DNA of 64,000 nt from Parafrigoribacterium_A soli (lineage in GTDB: Bacteria; Actinomycetota; Actinomycetes; Actinomycetales; Microbacteriaceae): assembly GCF_040227235.1 (NCBI RefSeq), contig NZ_JBELNZ010000004.1, positions 496,001-560,000 on the forward strand. Reading direction: 5' to 3'. How positions within the stretch are numbered: position 1 is the stretch's first letter; every line of letters begins with the position of its first letter. The notes beneath the pieces were generated by a model, which saw nothing but the letters and a program-made list of their open reading frames with translations, searched no databases and was not told where the DNA came from. Position numbers and translations under genes: made by a program. This document shows, piece by piece, positions 8,066 through 16,781 of the stretch.

Positions 8066-8150
8066 TGGTGGCAAGTGCCGGATTCGAACCGACGAAGTCT
8101 AAGACGGCTGATTTACAGTCAGATCCCTTTGGCCACTTGGGTAACTTGCC
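8066..8150 (-). tRNA. tRNA-Tyr (GTA anticodon), CCA encoded
   Basis: A class II tRNA on the reverse strand with acceptor GGCAAGT/ACTTGCC, anticodon GTA in the loop TGTAAAT, a long variable arm (GCCGTCTTAGACTTCGTCGG region) and T-arm CGGTTCGAATCCGGC. The CCA end is encoded (8066-8068). It stands alone with its own terminator. Confidence 0.95.
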
Positions 8151-8270
8151 AGACGCCGCCGACCACATGTAATCATCTGACCGAAGGCGCAGCGTTAAGA
8201 ATACAGGGTGCGGAGCGGTCAGAAAATCGCCCGCGGCGAAACCGGCCGTTAGGATTCAGCCGGAGGGATC

Positions 8271-9281
8271 ATGCCGAGCATTCAGGACGTTGCGGACCTC
8301 GCCGGTGTGTCCACGGCGACGGTCTCCCGAGCGCTCAGCGGCAACGGCACGGTATCCGCCGCGACCCGGGAAAAGGTCGCGGTGGCCGCCGGCGAGCTCG
8401 GCTATGTAGTCAGCTCGAACGCCTCGAGCCTCGCAACCGGCCGCACCAAGAACGTCGGTGTCGTCATCCCGGTGCTCAGCCGCTGGTTCTTCAGCACCGT
8501 GCTCGAGGGCGCGGAGCGCGCCCTGCTCTCGAACGGCTACGACCTCACCCTCTACAACCTCAGCGGCGGCGGCGAAGAACGCCGCAGCGTCTTCGAGCAC
8601 TTCCTGCTGCGCAAGCGAGTGGATGCCGTGATCGCGCTTTCCCTCGAGCTCACCGCCGGCGAGGTCAGCCGTCTGCTGGCGATGAACAAGCCGATCGTCG
8701 GCGTGGGCGGCCCGCTCCCCGGCGTGCGCACTCTCAGCATCGACGACATTGCGGTCGCACGCCTCGCCACCGAGCACCTGCTGTCGCTCGGCCACCGTTT
8801 CGTCGCGCACATCGGCGGCGGGCCCGACTTCGACTTCCACCTGCCCACCAACCGCCGGGTCGGCTATGAGGCGGCTCTCGAGGCGGTGGGCATCACGCCG
8901 GATCCGGACCTGGTGCGGGATGCCGACTTCACCATCCAGGGCGGCTACACGGCCGCGAAGCAGCTGCTGGGCAGCCCGCGCAATCGCCCCACCGCGATCT
9001 TCGCCGCGTCGGACGAGATGGCAATCGGCACCATCCTTGCGGCGCGGGATCTCGGTCTGCGCGTGCCGGAGGACCTCTCCGTCATCGGCGTCGACGACCA
9101 CGACCTCGCGGACTTCTTCGGTCTCACCACCGTGGCGCAGTTTCCCGCGCTACAGGGGCAGAAGGCGGTGGAGATCCTCATGGAGGAGCTGCACCCCGGC
9201 CAGCGCACCCAGGGAGCGCTCAACACCCCGCTGCCGTACGAACTGATCGTGCGCTCGAGCACGGCTCGACCGCTTCTCTAG
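8271..9281 (+). CDS. LacI family transcriptional regulator
   Basis: A 336-residue protein of standard LacI length. The N-terminal helix-turn-helix (SIQDVADLAGVSTATVSRAL, residues 3-22) and hinge are followed by a periplasmic-binding-protein-like sugar domain (residues 60-330). GGAGGG precedes the ATG by four bases, and TAGGAT upstream may be the -10. It is the only LacI-type gene in the window and therefore the best candidate to bind the palindrome before the GH13 gene 5 kb away. It may equally control distant genes. Its stop codon overlaps that of the convergent transglycosylase in a shared CTAG. Confidence 0.93.
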   Translation: MPSIQDVADLAGVSTATVSRALSGNGTVSAATREKVAVAAGELGYVVSSNASSLATGRTKNVGVVIPVLSRWFFSTVLEGAERALLSNGYDLTLYNLSGGGEERRSVFEHFLLRKRVDAVIALSLELTAGEVSRLLAMNKPIVGVGGPLPGVRTLSIDDIAVARLATEHLLSLGHRFVAHIGGGPDFDFHLPTNRRVGYEAALEAVGITPDPDLVRDADFTIQGGYTAAKQLLGSPRNRPTAIFAASDEMAIGTILAARDLGLRVPEDLSVIGVDDHDLADFFGLTTVAQFPALQGQKAVEILMEELHPGQRTQGALNTPLPYELIVRSSTARPLL

Positions 9282-10033
9282 CCGGCGGCCTCGGTGGCGT
9301 AGCGGTTCGCGGCATCCATCACGTCGTTCAGGTACTGGTGCGAGCTGTTGTATGCCAGGATGCCGCGCTCCCAGCCGTCATGCGTGCCGAGCGTGCCCGC
9401 GGCCCGGCACAGGTAGTGCGCGGCAGCCATCGTCGCATCGAACAGGTTCTGGGGATCCTCGACGCCGTCACCGTTCGCGTCGACGTGCCAGTTGCGCCAG
9501 GAATCGGGCAGGAACTGCATCGGTCCCACCGCACGATCACCCGCGACGTCGCCATCGATGGCTCCGCCATCCGAGTCCGGGACGTTCGCAAAGCCGTTTC
9601 CGTCGAGCGCCACGCCATACAGCGGCGGGCTCAGCGTGCCGTTGGCGTCGACCGCGGTGCCGTGAATCAGCCCGTGCCGGGACTCCACCCATCCGATGCC
9701 CGCGAGCGTGTTCCACGACAGCGCACACTTCGGATTCGCCGCGGCAACCTGGAGGGTGACGCCCGCATAGGCCTTGAGCGCGGTCACCGGGATGCTCGTC
9801 TCGGCGGCCGTTCTCGTGATCCACGCGGGGTCGGCGGCATTCGTCACCCCCGGGCCCGGGTCCGCGGCGTTCGCCTCGGGCAGTGGAGCGAGCGTGGCCA
9901 CAGTCGCACGTGGGGAGCTTGCGGGAAAGGGGACGGCATCCGGTGACAGGAAGGTGACGACGGCGACGATCACCAGCACGACGGCGACGGCAACCGCGAC
10001 CGCCGTGACGATGATTGTTGCCGGCTTGACCAT
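9278..10033 (-). CDS. Lytic murein transglycosylase, membrane-anchored
   Basis: A 251-residue protein with an N-terminal membrane helix (about residues 5-30) and an extracellular lysozyme-like domain. GWVESRHG carries the probable catalytic glutamate, and AVGPMQFLPDSW is the substrate-groove motif of the MltB/SLT-type group; LAYNSSHQY matches the final family motif. It cuts the glycan strands of peptidoglycan. The ATG at 10033 follows GGGAG and is preferred over an extension to 10141, which would overlap the divergent yajQ start. An Asp/Asn-rich insert (DANGDGVEDPQ) may bind calcium. Confidence 0.88.
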   Translation of the reverse strand: MVKPATIIVTAVAVAVAVVLVIVAVVTFLSPDAVPFPASSPRATVATLAPLPEANAADPGPGVTNAADPAWITRTAAETSIPVTALKAYAGVTLQVAAANPKCALSWNTLAGIGWVESRHGLIHGTAVDANGTLSPPLYGVALDGNGFANVPDSDGGAIDGDVAGDRAVGPMQFLPDSWRNWHVDANGDGVEDPQNLFDATMAAAHYLCRAAGTLGTHDGWERGILAYNSSHQYLNDVMDAANRYATEAAG

Positions 10034-10075
10034 GGTGCTCCCATCATGCCGGGCCGCGCCGGTTAAACTGCTGGC

Positions 10076-10564
10076 ATGGCAGATTCCAGCTTTGACATCG
10101 TGAGCAAGGTCGACAAGATGGAGCTCGACAACGCTCTGCATCAGGCGCAGAAGGAGATCGCGCAGCGCTACGACTTCAAGAACGTCGGCGCCGAGATCGA
10201 CTGGAGCGGCGAGAAGGTGCTCGTGAAAGCCAACGCCGAGGAGCGGGCCAAGGCGGTGCTCGAGGTCTTCGAGCAGAAGCTGATCAAGCGCGGCATCTCC
10301 CTGCGCAGCCTCGACGCGGGCGAGCCGTACGCCTCGGGCAAGGAGTACCGCATCGACGCGTCGATCAAGCAGGGCATCGCCCAGGATGACGCCAAGAAGA
10401 TCAACAAGATCATCCGTGACGAGGCGCCGAAGGGTGTGAAGTCCCAGATTCAGGGAGACGAGCTACGGGTCAGCTCGAAGAGCCGCGACGACCTCCAGCA
10501 GACCATGGCCGTGCTGAAGGCGGCTGACCTGGATGTCGACCTCCAGTTCATCAATTACCGGTAG
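10076..10564 (+). CDS. yajQ: YajQ family nucleotide-binding protein
   Basis: A 162-residue protein matching the UPF0234/YajQ family in length and in motifs such as SFDIVSKVD, ALHQAQKEIAQRYDFK at the start and QFINYR at the end. Members bind cyclic di-GMP in some proteobacteria; the role in actinobacteria is not settled. TAAACT (10064-10069) lies six bases before the ATG with no ribosome binding site, suggesting a leaderless message. It is divergent from the transglycosylase gene. Confidence 0.93.
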   Translation: MADSSFDIVSKVDKMELDNALHQAQKEIAQRYDFKNVGAEIDWSGEKVLVKANAEERAKAVLEVFEQKLIKRGISLRSLDAGEPYASGKEYRIDASIKQGIAQDDAKKINKIIRDEAPKGVKSQIQGDELRVSSKSRDDLQQTMAVLKAADLDVDLQFINYR

Positions 10565-10594
10565 CCCCATGCACACACGGGCATGGAGGACTGG

Positions 10595-12058
10595 GTGAGC
10601 AACGCCTGGGTGCTGCCCGCGATCGCGGTTCTGCTGGTGATCATCGATATCGGCATCAGGGTCTTCTCCGTTATCTTCGTTCCCCAGAACCGTAAGCCGC
10701 AGACGGCGACGGCGTGGCTCCTCGCCATCTTCCTGATCCCCTACGTCGGCTTCATCGTCTTCCTGCTCATCGGCAGTACGCGGCTGCCGAAGAGGCGTCG
10801 GGAGAAGCAGGATGAGATCAACGAGTTCATCCTGGAGACCACCGAGGGCATGGACGACGTCGTGCGCGACGCCACGTTCCCACCGTGGCTCGACTCGATG
10901 GTGGAGCTCAACCGCACGCTCGGCTCGATGCCACTCGTCGGCGGCAACACGGCGAAGCTGTTCACCGACTACGCGGAGTCGCTCGAGGCGATGACTGCGG
11001 CGCTCGCATCCGCCAAGCGCTTCGTACACGTGGAGTTCTACATACTCTCGCTCGACCCGACCACGACCCCGTTCTTCGACGCGCTCGAGGCCGCGGTGCA
11101 GCGCGGGGTCACGGTGCGCGTGCTGCTCGACCACGTGGCATCGCTTCGGTCCCCCGGATATCGGCGCACCATCCGCAGACTCGACTCGATGGGGGTGCAC
11201 TGGCACCTGATGCTCCCGGTGCAACCGCTGCGCGGCCGATACCAGCGCCCAGACCTGCGCAATCACCGCAAGCTCGTGGTGATCGACGGGATGGTCGCCT
11301 TCACCGGTTCGCAGAACATGATCGACAGCAGCTACAACAAGCGGGGCAACATCCGCCGGGGGCTGGTCTGGAAAGACCTCATGGTGCGCTTCGAGGGGCC
11401 AATCGTCGCGGGCGTCAACGCGCTGTTCGTCACCGACTGGTACAGCGAGACGGATGAGTTGCTCACCCGCGAGGCCTCGGGAGTGCCACCCGAGAAGACG
11501 CACGATGTGATCGACGCGCAGATCGTGCCGAGCGGACCCGGCTTCGAGCACGAGAACAACCTGCGCCTGTTCAACGGGATGCTGTACAACGCGCAGGAGA
11601 AGGTGATCATCACGAGCCCCTACTTCGTGCCGGATGATTCCATGCTCTACGCCATCACGAATGCCGCATACCGCGGCCTCGACGTGCAGCTGTTCGTGTC
11701 GGCGATCGCCGACCAGCCGGTCGTCTTCCATGCGCAGCGCAGCTACTACGAGGAACTGTTGCGGGCGGGCGTGAGGATCTGGCGCTACGAGAAGCCGACC
11801 GTGCTGCACGCGAAGCACTTCACGATCGACGACGACGTGGCCGTGATCGGCTCGAGCAACATGGACATGCGCTCGTTCAGCCTCAACTTCGAGATCTCGG
11901 TGATGGTGCGTGGGCGCGACATCGTACAGAAGCTGCGCCGCATCGAGCAGAGCTACCGGGAGGCCAGCACGGAACTCTTCCTCGACGACTGGCTGCAGCG
12001 CCCGCTGCGCTCCAAGGTGCTCGACAACGCCGCCCGCCTCACCGCCGCCGTGCAGTAG
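10595..12058 (+). CDS. cls: Cardiolipin synthase (phospholipase D superfamily)
   Basis: A 487-residue membrane enzyme that condenses phosphatidylglycerol into cardiolipin. Two N-terminal membrane helices (PLDc_N domain) precede two HKD motifs: HRKLVVIDGMVAFTGSQN and HAKHFTIDDDVAVIGSSN. GTG at 10595 is chosen because GGAGGA ends four bases before it; an in-frame ATG at 10583 would place the ribosome binding site inside the gene. It follows yajQ closely on the same strand. Mono-specific cardiolipin synthase activity is inferred from architecture. Confidence 0.92.
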   Translation: MSNAWVLPAIAVLLVIIDIGIRVFSVIFVPQNRKPQTATAWLLAIFLIPYVGFIVFLLIGSTRLPKRRREKQDEINEFILETTEGMDDVVRDATFPPWLDSMVELNRTLGSMPLVGGNTAKLFTDYAESLEAMTAALASAKRFVHVEFYILSLDPTTTPFFDALEAAVQRGVTVRVLLDHVASLRSPGYRRTIRRLDSMGVHWHLMLPVQPLRGRYQRPDLRNHRKLVVIDGMVAFTGSQNMIDSSYNKRGNIRRGLVWKDLMVRFEGPIVAGVNALFVTDWYSETDELLTREASGVPPEKTHDVIDAQIVPSGPGFEHENNLRLFNGMLYNAQEKVIITSPYFVPDDSMLYAITNAAYRGLDVQLFVSAIADQPVVFHAQRSYYEELLRAGVRIWRYEKPTVLHAKHFTIDDDVAVIGSSNMDMRSFSLNFEISVMVRGRDIVQKLRRIEQSYREASTELFLDDWLQRPLRSKVLDNAARLTAAVQ

Positions 12059-12113
12059 CCCGATCGCACGGTCGCCGAGCCCGTCGAAGCCTTTCGGGGG
12101 TCATCAAACGTGT

Positions 12114-13478
12114 CTATTCTGGCGGCGTGGCGCGGGAGATACGCACCATTTCCTCGCGCGGCACCACCTTGATGCGGGTGCGCCCGGCCGCCTCGCCGAG
12201 CGCGAGTTCGTGCTGGTCCAGAGCGTGCCATCCGGTGATGTTCGTGTACTCCACGCCGCGGGAGTTCAGCAGTTCGGTGATGGCGGCGGGTTCGGGATGC
12301 TTCGGGGTCCACCAGTTCGCCTGGTCATGGATGACGTGCTTCACGGTTTCCATCGCATCACTCTTGGTGCTGCCGATGAGTCCGACCGGCCCGCGCTTGA
12401 TCCAGCCCGTCGCGTACACGCCATGGACCACCTGGTCCGCGTCGTCCAGCACCTGGCCCTCGCGATTCGGGATGACGCCCCGATGCTCGTCAAAGGGAAC
12501 GCCCGGCAGCGCCGAGCCGAAGTACCCGATCGCGCGGTAGACGGCCTGCACCGCCACCTCGCGGATCTCTCCCGTTCCCTCGACGCCACCCTCGCCGTTC
12601 GGCCGCGTGCGCTCGAACCTGATCGCCGAGACTCCCGTCGAAGGGTCGCCGATGATGTCGAGTGGCTTCGCGTAGAAGTGCAGATGCAGCCGCCGCGTCG
12701 CGGACCCGGTCGTGCGCTCTCGCCACTTCCCCAGGATGCGACTCAGCACCAGCACCTGCTTATTCGTCTCGATGGCCAGCTGCGAGGCGGCGTCCATCTC
12801 GAAGTCCTCGTCGTGCAGGATGATGTCCACGTCGTTCAGCTCGCCGAGCTCACGCAGCTCGAGCGGGGTGAACTTCACCTGGTACGGGCCGCGGCGTCCG
12901 AAGACGTGCACGTCGGTGACGGGAGAGGCCTTGAGCCCCTCGTAGACGTTCGCCGGTACCTCCGTCGGCAGCAGGTCATCCGCACTCTTGGCGAGCATGC
13001 GCGCCACGTCGAGCGCGACATTGCCATTGCCGATCACGGCGACCTCGCGGTGTTTGAGCGGCCATTCCCTGGGCACATCCGGATGCCCGTCGTACCAGCT
13101 CACGAAGTCGGCGGCACCGAAGCTGCCGGGCAGGTCGATGCCCGGGATGTCGAGGCTCGCGTCGCGCACGGCGCCGGTGGAGAAGATCACGGCGTTGTAG
13201 TGCTCCTTCAGGTCGTCGAGAGTGATGTCGCGACCGTAGAGCACGTTGCCGAACAGGCGGATGCCGCCGCTGTCGAGCACGTCGCGCAGGGCGTTCACGA
13301 TGCCCTTCACGCGCGGATGATCGGGCGCGACGCCGTAGCGCACGAGCCCGTAGGGTGCGGGGAGCTGCTCGAACAGGTCGATCGAGATGTCGAACGCCTT
13401 TTCGGCCTTGTGCAGGATGTCCGCGGCGTAGATTCCCGCGGGCCCGGCACCGACTATGGCGAGTCTGAGTGTGGTCAC
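12114..13478 (-). CDS. FAD-dependent ferredoxin-NADP(+) reductase, FprA type
   Basis: A 454-residue flavoprotein similar to mycobacterial FprA and mitochondrial adrenodoxin reductase. It has an FAD-binding GAGPAGIYAA motif at residues 10-19, the APYGLVRYGVAPDHP segment, the NADP-binding GNGNVALDVARML motif and GWIKRGPVGLIGS near the C-terminus. It passes electrons between NADPH and ferredoxin. The start is GTG (13478), with AGGA four bases before it. It lies next to menaquinone genes on the same strand as the prenyl synthase but has its own start region. Confidence 0.92.
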   Translation of the reverse strand: MTTLRLAIVGAGPAGIYAADILHKAEKAFDISIDLFEQLPAPYGLVRYGVAPDHPRVKGIVNALRDVLDSGGIRLFGNVLYGRDITLDDLKEHYNAVIFSTGAVRDASLDIPGIDLPGSFGAADFVSWYDGHPDVPREWPLKHREVAVIGNGNVALDVARMLAKSADDLLPTEVPANVYEGLKASPVTDVHVFGRRGPYQVKFTPLELRELGELNDVDIILHDEDFEMDAASQLAIETNKQVLVLSRILGKWRERTTGSATRRLHLHFYAKPLDIIGDPSTGVSAIRFERTRPNGEGGVEGTGEIREVAVQAVYRAIGYFGSALPGVPFDEHRGVIPNREGQVLDDADQVVHGVYATGWIKRGPVGLIGSTKSDAMETVKHVIHDQANWWTPKHPEPAAITELLNSRGVEYTNITGWHALDQHELALGEAAGRTRIKVVPREEMVRISRATPPE

Positions 13479-13492
13479 GGTGTCCTATTCAT

Positions 13493-13513
13493 GGGTCTCG
13501 ACAGGCTCGACCC
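13493..13513. repeat. REP-like palindromic element, copy 1
   Basis: GGGTCTCGACAGGCTCGACCC is a near-palindrome in the gap between the prenyl synthase and the ferredoxin reductase. A second copy differing at one base (A for G) lies inside menD at 17860-17879. This type of GTCTCGAC-GCTCGACC element is familiar from intergenic regions of Microbacteriaceae. Confidence 0.6.
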
Positions 13514-13544
13514 GCGAGTGGCCGGTCTGAGCACGAAGCTGGTT

Positions 13545-14621
13545 CTAGCTGCTGCGTTCGACGATCGAGTCGGCGAAACGGGTGAGCGCCTTCTTAACCG
13601 GTCCATTCGGAAGCGGCGCGAGGGCGGCGACGGCCTCGGCGGCCCAACGGTGCGCCTCATCAAGCGTACGTCGAGTCACCTCGTGCGCGCGCAGTTCCGC
13701 GATGGCGAGCGCGAGCTGCTCCTCGTGCGCCTCGCCGGAGTGCAGTGCGACGACGTCATGGTCGATGCGCTCGAGCAGGGCGGCGGCATCCGCGTCTGTC
13801 TCGGCGAGACGGCGCAGGTACAGCAGCGGCAGGGTCGCCACTCCCGAGCGAAGGTCAGCGCCCGGCATCTTTCCCGTGTCGTCCTCGCGCGGCGCGAGAT
13901 CGATCACGTCGTCGATGAGCTGGAACGCGACCCCGATGCTCTCGCCGAAGGTCTTCACCGGTTCGGCGTACTCCCGAGGTGCGTTCGAATACATCACGCC
14001 GACCTCGGCGGCAGCCGCGATGAGCGAACCGGTCTTGTCACGCAGCACCTGGATGTAGTGCTCGATCGCGTCTTCGCCGTCGCGTGGTCCGATGGTCTCG
14101 TGCAGCTGCCCGAGGCACAGGCGCTCGAAGGTCTCTGCCTGCAGCTTGATCGCCTCTTCGCCGAGGCTCGCGATGAGCTTGCTCGCGCGCGCGAACAGGA
14201 GGTCGCCGGTGAGGATGGCGACGGAGTTGCCCCACACGCTCTGCGCGCTCGGGACGCCCCGACGCATCTTCGCCTCGTCCATCACGTCGTCGTGATAGAG
14301 CGACGCGAGGTGGGTGATCTCGAGCGCTTCGGCCGCCACGATCACGTGCTCGTTGTTGCCGGTGCCGAGTTGTGCGGTGAGCAGCGTGAGAGTGGGACGC
14401 ACGCGCTTGCCGCCGGCGTCGAGCAGGTAGCGGCTCGTGACATCCGCGAGGTTGTCTGCGAACGACATCTCCCTGAGCAGGCCGACCTCGACCGCGTCGA
14501 GACCCTCCTCGATGGCCTCGGCGAATCGCCGCTCGCTTGCGGACGAGAACAGCTTCTCACCGAGCCCCAGCGATGAGCTGAGGGTCGTACTGCGGCGCGC
14601 GGGATGGGCGCTGGGTGTCAC
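13545..14621 (-). CDS. Polyprenyl diphosphate synthase (menaquinone side chain)
   Basis: A 358-residue all-trans polyprenyl diphosphate synthase. Both Asp-rich Mg/substrate motifs are present, DDVMD and DDVID, together with GGKRVRP, which binds isopentenyl diphosphate. It would make the long prenyl chain that MenA attaches to DHNA; the chain length cannot be read from sequence. GTG at 14621 is preferred over TTG at 14630, because TAGGTT (14634-14629 on the minus strand) lies seven bases before the GTG and overlaps the TTG. Its position beside menG and menF supports a menaquinone role. Confidence 0.9.
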   Translation of the reverse strand: MTPSAHPARRSTTLSSSLGLGEKLFSSASERRFAEAIEEGLDAVEVGLLREMSFADNLADVTSRYLLDAGGKRVRPTLTLLTAQLGTGNNEHVIVAAEALEITHLASLYHDDVMDEAKMRRGVPSAQSVWGNSVAILTGDLLFARASKLIASLGEEAIKLQAETFERLCLGQLHETIGPRDGEDAIEHYIQVLRDKTGSLIAAAAEVGVMYSNAPREYAEPVKTFGESIGVAFQLIDDVIDLAPREDDTGKMPGADLRSGVATLPLLYLRRLAETDADAAALLERIDHDVVALHSGEAHEEQLALAIAELRAHEVTRRTLDEAHRWAAEAVAALAPLPNGPVKKALTRFADSIVERSS

Positions 14622-14654
14622 CTTGGTCAACCTAACGTCGGTATTCCGGAAGCC

Positions 14655-15401
14655 CTAGGGCGTGGGGTCTGTCGGCTTGGCGGGAGTCTTTTTTGCCGCT
14701 GTCTTGCGTGCCGGCTTGTGACCGCGGTGCAGTGCGACGACGCCGGCCGTGAGGTTGCGGTACGCGACGCGGGTGAAACCCGCTCCACGGATCCACTGGC
14801 TGAGCGTGCTCTGGTCTGGCCAGTCGGCAATCGACTCGGCGAGATAGCTGTAGGCCTCCGGATTGGAACTGGCGGCATCGACGACGGCGGGCATCACGTA
14901 CTTGAGGTACGCGGAGTATCCCGCGCGCAGGATCGCAACAGGGGGCGTGGAGAACTCGCAGATCACGAGCCTGCCGCCCGGCTTCAGCACCCGGTACATC
15001 TCCTTGAGCGCCCGCTTCGGGTTCTCGATGTTGCGCAGCCCGAATGAAATGGCGACTGCGTCGAACTCGCCGGCCTTGAACGGCAGGGCCATCGCATCCG
15101 CCTGAACGAATTCGAGCTGCGGATGCTTCTGTCTGCCGACCTCGATCATGCCGGCGGAGAAATCGGCCGCGACGACATGTGCGCCGCTCTTGGCGAGCGC
15201 GATCGAACTTGTGCCCGTGCCGGCCGCGATATCGAGGATGCGTTCGCCAGCCTTCGGGGCGACGGCACGCACCGTGAGAACCCGCCAGATGAGCGAATTG
15301 CCGAGGGAGAGCACGGAGTTCGTTCGGTCGTAGTGCTTCGCCACGTCATCGAACATCGCGGCAACATCGACGGGTTGCTTGCTCAGATCTGCTTTCGCCA
15401 C
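14655..15401 (-). CDS. menG: Demethylmenaquinone methyltransferase
   Basis: A 248-residue class I methyltransferase that completes menaquinone by C-methylation of demethylmenaquinone with S-adenosylmethionine. SAM motif ILDIAAGTGTSS lies near residues 54-65, and GLRNIENPKRALKEMYRVLKPGG is characteristic of UbiE/MenG. The C-terminus carries an unusual Lys/Ala/Pro-rich tail (HKPARKTAAKKTPAKPTD) that catalysis does not need. Leaderless start: TAGACT ends six bases before the GTG. Transcribed divergently from menF. Confidence 0.93.
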   Translation of the reverse strand: MAKADLSKQPVDVAAMFDDVAKHYDRTNSVLSLGNSLIWRVLTVRAVAPKAGERILDIAAGTGTSSIALAKSGAHVVAADFSAGMIEVGRQKHPQLEFVQADAMALPFKAGEFDAVAISFGLRNIENPKRALKEMYRVLKPGGRLVICEFSTPPVAILRAGYSAYLKYVMPAVVDAASSNPEAYSYLAESIADWPDQSTLSQWIRGAGFTRVAYRNLTAGVVALHRGHKPARKTAAKKTPAKPTDPTP

Positions 15402-15527
15402 GGTACGAGTCTAGTTGGGTGCGGTTGGTCGCAAGCCGTGAACGAACCGGCGCCCGGACGCCCTCGGCAGCCCGCTCTCAGGGCCGGCGGTGAAGCCGTG
15501 AGAACCCGCCACGGGTAGGCTGATTCG

Positions 15528-16766
15528 ATGACCGAATTCGAGCACCAGACGCCCGTGCTCACGGTCGAAACCACCCCGATCGCCGACGGCGGAGCACTCA
15601 TACCGCTTCTCGATCCCACGCGCCCTCTGCTGTGGCAGCGACGAGGTTTTGGCCTGGCAGGCGTGGGCGAAGCCGTGCGTCTCGAATTCAGCGGGCCGAC
15701 ACGCATGACGGATGCGGCATCCGCCTGGCAGCGCATCGTCGCGTCGGCGACGGTCACCGATCCGCTCGCGCGCACCGGCACCGGACTCCTCGCCGTCGGA
15801 GCGTTCACCTTCGCCGCGCAATCCGCACTGTCGAGCGTGCTCATCGTGCCGTCGATCATCTACGGCCGCGACCCGCAGGGCGCCTGGGTCACGCGCATCG
15901 GCGTCGGCGAGCTGCCCCCGCTTCCGACCGCGGCTCCCCCGGGCGACGAGTATCGCATCACCCTCGTTCCCGGATCGATGACGGCGGATGCATACCGCTC
16001 GGCGGTCGACTCGGCCGTGGCAAGCATCCGGAACGGCGACCTCAGCAAGGTCGTCCTCGCGCGCGAACTGGTGGGCCGCATGCCCGGCGACGCCGACCTG
16101 CGACGGGTCATCGGCGACCTCGCGCTCGGCTACCCCGACTGCTGGACGTTCGGGATCGACGGCTTCTTCGGCTCTAGCCCCGAGACGCTCGTGAGCGTCA
16201 ACGAGGGCTCCGTCACGGCTCGCGTGCTCGCGGGCAGCGCCGCGAGGGGAACGGATGCGGCCTCCGACCAGGACGCCGCGACCGCGCTCGCAACGTCGGC
16301 GAAGGATCTCGACGAGCACCAGTACGGCGTGCAGAGCGTGCTCGCGTCCCTGCGCACCCACAGCCCCAACGTGATCGCGAGCGAGGTGCCGTTCACGCTC
16401 AAGCTGCCAAACCTGTGGCATCTGGCGAGCGACGTCGACGGCACGCTCACGGATGGATCGACCGCGCTCGACCTCATCGCCGCAGTGCACCCCACCGCTG
16501 CCGTGGCGGGAACGCCGACCGCGAAGGCGCTCGACCTGATCGCCTCGCTCGAGACCTTCGACCGCGGCCGGTACGCGGGCCCCGTGGGCTGGGTCGGCGC
16601 CGACGGTGACGGCGAGTGGGCGATCGCGCTGCGCTCGGCGCAGGTCTCTCCGGACGGACGCGTGACGGCATATGCCGGCGCGGGCATAGTGGCGGACTCC
16701 GACTCGGAGCGCGAGCTCATGGAGACGAAGATGAAGTTCCGGCCGATCGTCGAGGCGCTCGGTTAG
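15528..16766 (+). CDS. menF: Isochorismate synthase
   Basis: A 412-residue chorismate-binding enzyme that converts chorismate to isochorismate, the first step towards menaquinone. C-terminal family motifs include SKVVLARELVG, GSSPETLV, LAGSAARGTD, VPFTLKLPNLWHLASDV, HPTAAVAGTP and GPVGWVGADG. TAGGCT (15516-15521) lies six bases before the ATG, and there is no ribosome binding site. No pyruvate-releasing salicylate function can be excluded from sequence, but the surrounding menD, menE, menB and menC settle the pathway. Confidence 0.92.
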   Translation: MTEFEHQTPVLTVETTPIADGGALIPLLDPTRPLLWQRRGFGLAGVGEAVRLEFSGPTRMTDAASAWQRIVASATVTDPLARTGTGLLAVGAFTFAAQSALSSVLIVPSIIYGRDPQGAWVTRIGVGELPPLPTAAPPGDEYRITLVPGSMTADAYRSAVDSAVASIRNGDLSKVVLARELVGRMPGDADLRRVIGDLALGYPDCWTFGIDGFFGSSPETLVSVNEGSVTARVLAGSAARGTDAASDQDAATALATSAKDLDEHQYGVQSVLASLRTHSPNVIASEVPFTLKLPNLWHLASDVDGTLTDGSTALDLIAAVHPTAAVAGTPTAKALDLIASLETFDRGRYAGPVGWVGADGDGEWAIALRSAQVSPDGRVTAYAGAGIVADSDSERELMETKMKFRPIVEALG

Positions 16767-16781
16767 GTGGGGTTGTCGTAA

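Noticed and set aside
11910..14576. An 888-codon open frame on the plus strand
   Set aside because: It runs antisense to the ferredoxin reductase and prenyl synthase genes, which carry clear family motifs, and is an effect of high GC.
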